Below are positions 54,956-64,000 of a stretch of 64,000 nt of DNA, piece by piece (position 1 is the first letter of the stretch; each line of letters starts with the position of its first letter). The translations under genes and the position numbers were made by a program. The DNA lies in the NCBI GenBank assembly GCA_964017195.1, contig OZ024890.1:17255701-17319700 (forward strand), read 5' to 3'. A model generated the notes under the pieces. That model was not told where the DNA came from. It saw nothing but the letters and a program-made list of their open reading frames with translations, and did not search any database. The DNA is from Siderastrea radians. Lineage: Eukaryota; Cnidaria; Anthozoa; Scleractinia; Rhizangiidae.

Positions 54956-57900
54956 ATGAAAACTTTAACGCAACGCCAAAAGGACCTCGGAGGATGGAGT
55001 GCAAAGTTTGGCGAAGAAAGCAGGAAGCAAAGGCATCCCTGTAAGTTTTCCGTCCCAGAGAATATTTCACTTCACATAGCTAACAGTTTAAATTGAGGTG
55101 ATTTTCCCAGAAATTGCTCAATTTGTGTGCAATAATAACTAATTTGTTTGAGTGACATAAGAAAACTTACTTGCAATACAAAATCGCGTGAGCTTTTTAA
55201 TATACTCAGGTCAAACAAATCTAAGCTTGGTCTTTTTCCCCCCTGCACAGTACCTAAGCTTGTTGGCCTTCCTGCTATAAACTACAGCGGACTTCAGTGT
55301 TTGTGCAGTACCGAAGGCTTGGGTGAGAGGTATGTCATATGTGTTTGTCACCATTTCATTTCCTTAATGTCATTGTTTCAACACAGTGTCGCTTGTACAA
55401 AGTTACCCTAAAAGCAAAAGGGACTCAGAGAAATTTTGTAACCCCGTCTCCTTATACCATCTCCTTACTTCATGCCTTATTATGGACAGCAGTATTTTAT
55501 ATATTTCTTGGGCCACGTTCTGATTTGGTGCTCATGCTGGGAACAGTTTTCAAGCATGTTGTTTCAGACAGTGTGGTTCCTTCTTCTTTCTGTACGTATT
55601 CAATACACAGCATAACTTTTTGTTCTGATGTTTAGTTTGCCTTTTTTTGTTTACTACATGGGTGCATGCTTGAAGCATGGGCTGAAAGTGGGAACTCCTC
55701 AAATCGTGTACATACAAATGTCTTTGCCTGGGAGCAGTGCCGAAGGACTAAACCCTAAGGGTAGTTCCCTAGTTAGTCCCACACAGGATGCACATGGCCT
55801 CACATTGTTGATGCTTAACTGGTGATTCTATAGTTCAAAGCGACTTGAACTATTTCTACCTTCTTCTAGATGGGATGATATTCCATCCCAGGGTTACCTC
55901 AGCATTTTTTTTTTGTCAGTACACATAATTTAAAAACACCTGGGTAGAGATAGCAAGAGATTGGCAAATGTGGAGTTAAGTTTCTTATCTGAGGGAACAA
56001 CTTGAAATAGTTCAAGTTGCTTTGAACTTTATGGTAGGCAACATGGCTGAGTGGTTAGGGCGTTGGACTTCAAGTCCGTAGGTCCCAGGTTCGAATCCCA
56101 CTCTGAGCACCTCATGGATTTGTTTCACAGCAGTCCCGCTGTAAATCCTTTGGTTGCACTTGGAAATAGCCAACTGGTTAATGCTCCCACTAGTTGGGAT
56201 TCTTAAAACATGTTATGTTTTATTTGCAATATATGTTTCAGTTGTTTGAGTGGCGTGCCTGTAAACTAGCTGGTCTGTCGTAAGGCAGTACTGAGGAAAG
56301 CTAAGTGCACTGACCACTATAATCATCAATGCAGAGGGCACCCGTAGGAAACCGGCAGATATGTTTTCAGTCTGCTACAGATCTGCTAGCAAATATGCAG
56401 CAGATCTGCAGATGATCCCTCAGATTCTCTGCAGATAATCTGCAGAATATCTGCAGAATGTCTGCAGAATGTCTGCAGAATATCTGCAGAATGTCTGCAA
56501 ACTGCTTAAATCTGCAGAACATCTGCTCCCTTGATCTCCATGCAGTGCTTTAGAAACTGCAGATGTTTTGCAGACATGGATGGGTATAATGCAGATATTT
56601 AGCAGACAAAATGCACCAATGAAATAATGTTTATTTAAGTGATTGTCAGGCAAGAGGGTCTGTCTTGCATCAAAATACCATTTCAGGCATTCCAAATATT
56701 TACAAATATGCAAGGGAATTAGCATTGATCATTTCAAACATTCAAAATATTGACAGACAGTGAATAAAAAGGCTAAAATATTTTAGATGCTAAGTTCACA
56801 AGATGGTAGTTTTTAAATTTTATTCCATGCAATCCTAATGAGACCTGCATGCAGGTTAATTCTCAGACAGAGAAGCAAGTGACAAAAAATGCTACAGAGT
56901 GCCAAAAAAGTATGCCACGTTTTTTGATATATTTGCATGCTCAGTTAATATTCACTTGCTTTCATCAGGATGGTTCCACTAAAGACGACAGCATGGCAAC
57001 GGTTTAATGGGCAGAAACTGGATTTGCAACAGTGAAAAACACCAGTTTAGGGATATGACTATAACTTAACATTCAACTATCTTACCGTGTAAGAAATAGA
57101 CTTTTTAAGCGAACTTAAAACCCTGCTAAATGGTGTCCACCAGAGGAATTAACAGACATAATAGAGGCATTCTCTTACACATATTTGGCACAACACGTCT
57201 CATGAAACACTGAATTACTGGAAGTATGTTTACATCACTCAGGCTGTATATAAACATTCACTAGCTATCTTTTTTGTTTCAAAATTTAACCTAGTCACAG
57301 TTTAGTGCAGTGTAAAATGAATTACCGGTAAGTTGTTTCATCAAGAAATTGTGCATCTTTTAAAAGAAAATAATCATTGTTTCTTGCAGTCACTTAAGCT
57401 TAACCCGTAACGTTAAAATAAAAAAATGTGGCCTTAGCTAGCTATAGCTCACCCAGTCTTAAGCATTTTGGTTGGATGCAAGGTGACCTAAGCAGGCTGA
57501 TCTTCTTTTCCCTCTATTTTGGAGGAACATACCAGTATTGGTCTTCTTTGGTCCTCAACACATTGCCTATAGGCCATTTCTCTTTGTCGTTTACTAAATG
57601 GAATCGTTTTTTTTGGCGCCCAATTAACCTTTGGAAACGTTTTATCTTTCACAGTGACAGTTGTTCTGATTGGATGCCGTTAAGTGGGGCTAATGTTCCG
57701 GTTTTATTAAGTCAAGTATCAGCTAACAGATACATTAAACAACTGCATGGTATGGATTTCGTTGCACTCAATGGAGGAAATAAATGACTTTAACTCCACG
57801 TTATTAAGTGTGGAAAATGAGCCTCAAAAAATGTCGCAAAATTTTAGTTACATTTAAATTCCAATTATAGTTTCTGCCTGAGCTGCACAGTTTCAGTTAT

Positions 57901-60900
57901 GCAAGAATGTCCCAGTGTAAGAGTCTGTATCAATGTAAACAATTCTGTGTTGATCTAGCTGATTATTCATCTGCTGTTCATCTGCAGGCAAACAATTGCT
58001 GCAGATGATGGAAGAACTAGGATTATCAATTTTGGGCTGCATGTGGCTGAGAACAAATATTTATGTTGCAGACTTTACAGATGAAGTACAGATCTATTTT
58101 TTATCTGCTTCAAGTCTGCAGGCAAAAAAATGTTGCAGATGATCCATTCACTTCATCTGCAACAGACTGAAAACAGATCATGCAGATAATAAATTAGTCT
58201 GTAATTTATCTGTTTTGGGCAAAACAGATCTGTTGCAGATCTGTTGCAGATCTGTTGCAGATCTGCTGGTTTCGTACGGGCATGCAGCCTTATTCAAACC
58301 ACTGACCTTGTGATAGTTTAATGGCAAGTCTGAAACACTGACTACTGCACCACTGTACCTCTATACATATCAGCAAAAGCTGATATTTATATATTGAAGT
58401 AGTTCAATCATTACAATGCCCATGCCTGAGCACCACTTCTGGTTTAAATTTACACTATTTCTTGTTTGTATTGCTTTCAGAGACAGACCTTCAACATCAG
58501 AAGCTCACAGGTTCTTCATGACTAACTACCCGAAGATGTTTAACAAACGTATGCCACAGAACTTACAGCTGCCTCTTGATTCTACACAACTAAGGTGCAA
58601 AAATTAGCAATTAAGGGTGCGAAAAAATAGCTCTTTACAATGTAACTTTATTTGCAAAGGATACCTACACACAGTAAACTTGTTTTTAGGGATTAATGCT
58701 TGGCTTCTACTAATTACCTACAGTATGCAGTGGCAGATCAAGGATTTTTGAAAGGGGGGGGGGGGGGGTGATTGACCTGACAGAACAATATCAGAACGAT
58801 CAAAGACAAAATCGCCTCAGTGGTAGCTTGGTTCCCTTTCATAGTTTCAAGCTTTAATGACCCCAGTAAGGGGGGTGGCTAGCCACCCAATCCACCCCCT
58901 GGATCCACCCCTGGTATGGTAAACGATTGAATTGATACACGTTCTTGTTACTTACTCATTGACAAGCATTGACCTTTTGTAATGAAGTTAATCATTTTCT
59001 TCTAATCAACAGAAAGCTCAATTTTGTAGATGGCCAGATGTTAAAAGCACAAGAAACCAAGATACCACATGGTGGGTCTACTTTAATTAATTTAATTGGG
59101 TATTCTAGAGTGACTTGCTAAATAGAATTGTTCCAGGAAACTCTTGTCAGGCTGCAGGTAGACTGAGTCCTTGCTGCCTACTACTTCTATAATGTTGCAT
59201 GCTACAAAATCATTTTGACAGTACTGAAGAGTATGGGAAGTGGGAATTTGAGACCTCCTGCATCACCCCGGGGAGGGGGAGGGGGTGCCGCTGAGGGATT
59301 AAAACCCTGACCCTGTATAGGACAAAAAGAAATACCCTATAATTCCATTCTAGGTCCCTGTTTACATTAAATACACACCGTGTTTAGGACAGACACATAA
59401 AATTATATACCCTGTTTAGGACAAAGAGGCCAAAAACCATACCCTGCCCAGCAGCACCTCCCTGTATAAGCCACATAAGGGAATACCCCCCCCCCCCTTA
59501 CTGGGTGCATCACGCTCAAGAACAGAGTCATCAACATCGTCACTTTCTGTACCAGAAGGCTGGTAATTAAGGCTGTTTAACTAATTATGCTGCATTACTT
59601 TTCTTCCTTTTGATAGACAAAGGTATGTTTCCTCACTGGTGTGAAGGGTTTAACCTTCCTGTAAGCCATAACATCTCAGATCACCTGTCCAAGCTTCACA
59701 GACATTCAGTCATTACTGCATCACCTGCTGGTTTGCAGAATATGCGAATAAAGGCCATCAAAAGAGTGCTAAGAAAACAGTTAAGTAGCAGAGTGCTCTA
59801 AACAGTCATTTATAAGCTGGGTAGATAAGCTGCAGTCCCAATTTGGAACCCAGAGTTTTAACAAATACATGTATGTGCCTGCCTTAAACATGTGATACAT
59901 TATCATTAGCCTGCATGCGGATGTCTCGCATTTCCTTTGCTTCCCTTTTCCACGTGAAGCAAGGAAATAGGAGACGCCTGCATGCAGGCTACATTGTCTA
60001 TGGGGGCTGGGAATTTCCCCTGATTATTTTCAGCCCCAGCTACTTTGAAACAGATCAAATGTTGAAATTGTGAATATATGAAACTCATACATTTGAACTG
60101 CGGAATGAAGATCAAATGTTGTTAGTAAATAGAACTGTACTTTTTCCCCAGTGACATTTTTTGTTTTGAAACATTAGTATGCATTGTAACCCTGTGTTAT
60201 CAGTTAATTACACGCAAATACTTGCTGACAAAACCAGCCTGTGTGCAGGTGTTATAATGCAGATGTATGTTCAGTGGTGAGAGATTGATCAGTTTTGTCT
60301 AGTGTTTCCAACAGCAGCGGAAAAAAATTTGGAGGACTTGTACAAGTAACAGTTAAGTCAGGCAGTGGAAGGAGTAAAGCACATCTTTCCCCTCAACTTG
60401 CCCTGGTCTTCCAGTAGAACAGTGTGAATGCTCCAAAAGTTATTGTGCAAAGTTATTGTTGCAATACATTATTTACTATCTGTACTACCGTTTCTCTTGT
60501 TACTACCACTGAACCTTGCCAAAAAACTGGTGCAAAGATTTAGCTAACTACTGTACAGTACATGTAACCTAAAGTCAGCATTACCACCAAAAACAGTTGT
60601 ACTGCCCAACTGCAAATTTCACAAAGTTCCTCGTGCACTGCATAAAATATTTACGCTGGCCTTGTTACTGTTTACTACATTCATCAGTGCAAAAATGATC
60701 GCAAGTCTTGCTAACTGTGATCTTTGTGATCTTTTTTTCACAGGACATTTGAAAGAAAATCAAAAGATAATGAAGTGTTATTTAAACACCTTCAGTACTT
60801 TCCAGAACTTGCTGATCAAGTTCCAAGTCATGTGCTAAAAGAGCTCTGTTCAGTAGCTCAACTTGACAAGTGTCCAGAGGAAGATTACACAGGTTAGGCT

Positions 60901-63666
60901 TGTCTTGTTTTGATACAATTTGTCCATTCACGGTCTCACTGTTTTTAATCAGTCAGTCAACTAACCGACAAACTGATCAATCAATCAGTCAGTCTGTCGA
61001 TTGTTCAATCAATCAATTTTTTTAAAATTAAATTTCATGTCAATTTTCATGCATATTTGATGCAAATTTTATGATAGGCCTATTTTTCCACTCTCATTAA
61101 GCAGCTAAGTTAACAAACCATGGCAACAACATCTCGAGACGGAAGTAAGTTTTTAACTTTAAATTTGTAACTTTGTTTTCTGTTTGTTTACAGTATTCAG
61201 CAATACTGGTCTGCACCTCATTCTACGGGGCAGTGTCATATCACAAACATCACCAGCGTACTCACCAATAAGTGAAAGAAACTCTACAGAGCTTTTTTCT
61301 CCAACCCCAATATTTGAAGAGGACGAGCCACAGGATTCTTTTAGAAGAAAGGTATCAAATACAATTTTTTCAACAACTGAAGGGCATCAAGTAGAGTGAG
61401 CGAGAAGGGGGCAACCAATGACCGCATTTCCGTCACGCATTGTGAGAGTTACCTGCGTGAATGAGGCACAAATCAGGGGAAAAAATTAACTTTGGACAGT
61501 GTTCTTTGAGTGAACTGAAGATCCCTTGCAAAAAGTAGTTTAAAGCAAAAATAAATAAATAAAATGGCCTAAAATTTGCCACACTGAAAAAGGCAAATGA
61601 ACATCGATGAGTTTAAGTATATATGCTGAGATTTTTTATGCTTGAGCTCTCTGCACTTGGGTGGTGTGGTTGAGTGATCAGGGCACTTTATGCTGTGTAA
61701 CACTACATAACAGTCTACTTTTTTTATGGTTTATCGAACAGTCTTACCTCAAAGCTGCAACACATTTAAAATGCTTACCTAAATTTTCTGTCTTCACATC
61801 AGTTTTTGCACGATTTTCGCTGCTCACGTGTAAGGTAGCCAACGGATTTGCAATCATTTATAAATTACAAAATTACAAAGTTTTGCATTAATTACATGGC
61901 TCCTATTTTTCTCTCTGTGGTAACTCCTTCGTATTACAATCATGCAGTGCTGATGATGTTATCCTACTTTAATCTGGGCATTTTCAATTTTAATTATAAA
62001 TCTTTGTTAAGTGCAAATGAACATTATTTGCTTATATGTACATTGTGCTTCATGCGTGTTATATAGATTATTTTCATCATGTTTTTGTTAAATTTCTTTA
62101 ATTTTCCAGCTCACAGTAGGTCAGTGTTTTGGAACACTTAGCAGAGTTGAAGAAAGAGAGCCAAACTCAGGGTAGGTTGCTGTGTTTAATTTAATTATAA
62201 AATTAAGTACAGTACCATCACATTTGTTGGCAATAGTTGATGACTTCAGAATACTTTTCTTGAGGTAGTGGAAGTTCAACTTATAGCATCTGTATCAATG
62301 TAAATACAGGTAGTGATCAAACGCAGTCATTGCCACTGTCAGAGTGTGACCTCTGGTTACCATGCCAGTTAGTATCTTGAAACTAGTACAGACCATTTCA
62401 AGCATGAACTTCACAAGGAAAGGTTACAAAAAATTCAGCGGCAAATCAAATTTCAGTTTGGAATCCGAGTGTCCTATTTGACTGTATGTTTGTTGTCTTG
62501 CAGACTCCTTTCTGTTGTCTCCTTGGAGCCATGTGAGTTCCTGAAAATTTCCACTAGCGACTACACACGAGTTATTCAGGTAACGTTTGAGAGACAGTGA
62601 TATTCACATCCAAAATAAAGTGGCACTTATTTATCAAGGTTGCTCTATTACTGTTAGGAAATGGGAAGAAACACAGCTCTCTTCTCAACTCAACTAAAAT
62701 CGTATTTTGACATCGATATTCAGCTTTGACATACCAGCGGGAACACAACACTTTGGGCAAGCAAAGACACCTGACTTGCAAAATTCTGGGGTAGGGTAGG
62801 GTATAGTTAATCATAATTACCAGTCCAGTCTATCAAGTTTCTTTACTACTTTTTCATATCAGGTGCGAAATGTCATAAAACAACTTTCTCCCACACTTGT
62901 TTTGTTTAAAGTTTACTGGTTATCAGGCATAAAAATAAATTAAGATTTTGTTGTGTAACAGATAATCCAAGCTCGTGAGGAGGAACAGAAACTATCCCTA
63001 GCCAAGATGTGCAAGCTTTTCCACAACTGGCCTCTATTGTCACTCAAGAAAATTGCTGGGCTCATTAAGTGGAGGAAGTTTCCACCTGGCCAAGGTATGA
63101 ATGAATGAGTAAAAAACTTTATTAACGTGTCAAAGTCTACCAGCCAGCCACAAGCGGCCTACTAACTGAGGACACCTATGATTAAATTACAATAAAGTTA
63201 AAGTTAATTTAAAATTCATTAAATATAAAATTACATAATTTTAAATAGTATTCACGATAAAGTCGTATTTACAATTTAATTAATGTAAGGATAATCAAGT
63301 ATTGATCATGTGTAGAAGTATTTAATTGGTCAGAGAAAAACGTAGTCCTGTGATGATAATAAATAGTTGTGCAATTGTTGGGCCTCAAGCATTACACAAG
63401 TAGCAGTTAGTACAATTGCTGTCACCTATTAAACAAGCCAGGTCCTTTCTCCTGTGTTAACAATCAGGCCCCCGTGCTATGAGTTCTGAGGTCTTGGTTA
63501 ACATTTTAAGCTCTCGTTTTTGTTCTGAAATTATCTTCATTTGCTTGGCTCAACAGTTCTTGTAAGTGAGGGTGAAAGATGTGAAGTGATTGGTTTCATA
63601 AACAAAGGAGAATGTCTTTTACGTCGTCACATCAACGTGGCACATACACTTCCAAACGGGAAGAAG
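54956..63666 (+). CDS. CNBD1: Cyclic-nucleotide-binding-domain protein, CNBD1-like (3' end beyond window)
   Basis: Exons: 54956-55040, 55251-55322, 58483-58594, 59013-59071, 59617-59779, 60744-60892, 61194-61351, 62110-62171, 62504-62579, 62962-63094, 63557-63666. Phases agree throughout, giving at least 393 residues. The N-terminal segments (LPAINYSGLQCLC, FFMTNYPKMFNKR) recall vertebrate CNBD1. Residues about 164-312 look like a cNMP-binding fold (FKHLQYFPELADQVP, GLHLILRGSV, LTVGQCFGTLSR, then a beta strand and VIQ helix). The expected phosphate-binding cassette (FGE-L-A...R-A) is not conserved, so binding of cAMP or cGMP is uncertain. A second cNMP-like fold begins at about residue 325 (FHNWPLLSLKKIAGLIKWRK). 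The exon 3 acceptor is taken as CAGAG|AC to keep the phase; an unseen small exon could exist. The start ATG is the first in frame after the X-box. CNBD2 is an alternative name. Confidence 0.75.
55833..56030 (-). mobile_element. SINE body, inverted relative to 48,735, bounded by inverted repeats
   Basis: The reverse complement carries CTCAGATAAGAAACTTAAC, CTACCCAGGTGTTTTTAAAT and GAGGTAACCCTGGGATGGAA, the same order as the SINE in OXA1L. It is bounded by ATAGTTCAAAGCGACTTGAA (55,833 region) and its mirror near 56,004-56,030. It lies in the long intron 2 of the CNBD1-like gene. Confidence 0.7.
56037..56111 (+). other. tRNA-like sequence (SINE head or tRNA-Leu/Ser-like pseudogene)
   Basis: GGCAACATGGCTGAGTGGTT has an A box, and GGTTCGAATCCCACT a B box. 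The anticodon arm would be GGACTTCAAGTCC. The long variable arm expected for Leu or Ser tRNAs is absent and the acceptor ends (GGCAACA and TGAGCACC) pair poorly. A tRNA-derived SINE head is more likely than a working gene. Confidence 0.5.
56338..58281. mobile_element. 1.94-kb DNA element with subterminal CAGATCTGC arrays
   Basis: GCACCCGTAGGAAACCGGCA at 56,338 is mirrored at 58,281 (GCCCGTACGAAACCAGCAGA on the reverse). Both ends continue into dense TCTGCAGA/CAGATCTG repeats (56,358-56,560 and about 57,970-58,265). ATGCAG lies just outside both ends (56,329-56,334 and 58,282-58,287), possibly part of a longer, degenerated target duplication. The interior frame at 57,428-57,787 has no recognised domain. 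It occupies most of intron 2 of the CNBD1-like gene. Confidence 0.75.
58728..58913. mobile_element. 186-bp hAT-like MITE
   Basis: The ends CAGTGGCAGATC and GGATCCACCCCTG are imperfect inverted repeats of CAG(T/G)GG type. GTATG lies outside both (58,723-58,727 and 58,914-58,918). A G-run follows the left end. Superfamily by end motif only. Confidence 0.5.
59268..59495. repeat. G/C-run-bounded low-complexity repeat in CNBD1-like intron
   Basis: It begins CCCCGGGGAGGGGGAGGGGG and ends with ATACCCCCCCCCCCCTTACT. Between are repeated phrases ACCCTG-ATAGGACA and CCTGTTTAGGACA. Probably a small non-coding element. Confidence 0.6.
59908..59990. repeat. 83-bp hairpin
   Basis: AGCCTGCATGCGGATGTCTC and the next bases are mirrored at 59,956-59,990 (GAAGCAAGGAAATAGGAGAC...). 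A related half-site lies at about 41,965-41,995. Confidence 0.8.
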
Positions 63667-64000
63667 GTTAGTGTTTTATTCTTAGTTTCTAGTTCATCTT
63701 ATTTTTAATAATTTAACTCATGGGTAGACTTCTCCTTTTTCTTTTATGTGCGCATCGGAAACGTGGAAAGAGGAAGTAAGTAGGGGGTATTCACATTATA
63801 CTGGTTTCCCATGATGGCTTTGTAGCTGTTTTATGTGACATGGTAGGTGTCCAAATTCAGTGAAGTCATGCTAGTGCGAGTTCACCCTGGTAGCTATCTC
63901 CAGATCAAGATTCTCATTCCAGGACGAAGCCTCATACGTGGGCGTTAAGTAAATGAGGTGTGACTGTATATATCCCCTTTAGCCAGCATGAAAGTGGTGC

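Noticed and set aside
56037..56111. Functional tRNA gene
   Set aside because: A and B boxes are good, but acceptor pairing is poor and the long variable arm expected for its type is absent; a SINE head is more likely.
57428..57787. 119-codon ORF inside the CAGATCTG element
   Set aside because: Aromatic-rich with no recognised transposase motif; kept only as a note in the element entry.
63861..63949. Possible further CNBD1-like exon after CATTCCAG near 63,922
   Set aside because: It would end at a stop after about nine codons and does not continue the second cNMP fold.

Overview
This is nuclear DNA of an animal. It is AT-rich, with multi-exon genes, canonical GT-AG introns, SINEs, MITEs and DNA transposons. 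Rhodopsin-like GPCR copies close to one another, a relic SAP-domain gene inside a transposon, and abundant short hairpin elements fit an anthozoan cnidarian, most likely a stony coral. The organism is inferred; no marker in the window proves it. No bacterial, organellar or CRISPR features were seen. The sequence was read by eye, so exon borders rest on reading frame, splice sites and phase, not on transcripts.

Left third (1-26,340): a gene-poor, repeat-rich region with two intact single-exon class A GPCR genes (10,986-11,987 and 22,540-23,550) and a decayed third copy (206-1,187). The decayed copy and the 22.5 kb gene lie in a segmental duplication of about 3.1-3.6 kb (copy 1 from the window start to about 6,735, copy 2 at 22,319-25,949). 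Comparing the copies exposes insertions and their empty sites: a 77-bp hairpin element and a 3.5-kb element flanked by TTAA that carries the remains of a two-exon SAP-domain gene. Also present are an ANKAR-like ankyrin/armadillo relic, a 3,524-bp element with perfect 20-bp inverted ends and a 9-bp target duplication, a possible tyrosine-recombinase fragment, a minisatellite, and a repeat whose halves lie in opposite relative orientation in its two copies.

Middle (26,483-41,051, minus): a complete C-terminal-motor kinesin (kinesin-14, KIFC3-like), reconstructed as 16 exons and about 926 residues with phases that agree at every junction. It includes one short motor exon (switch I) that simple ORF calling misses. 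Its introns hold several palindromic MITEs and a tetranucleotide array next to a splice acceptor. Upstream lies a CRE overlapping a consensus RFX X-box.

Right (43,301-63,666, plus): a complete seven-exon OXA1L gene (mitochondrial inner-membrane insertase, about 506 residues), then the first 11 exons of a CNBD1-like cyclic-nucleotide-binding-domain gene that runs off the window. The CNBD1-like gene has a near-consensus X-box about 107 bp upstream of its start. The kinesin and OXA1L genes are divergent; OXA1L and the CNBD1-like gene are in tandem. These genes do not form a pathway. The main interest of the window is the transposon archaeology and the possible RFX control of two of its three multi-exon genes.
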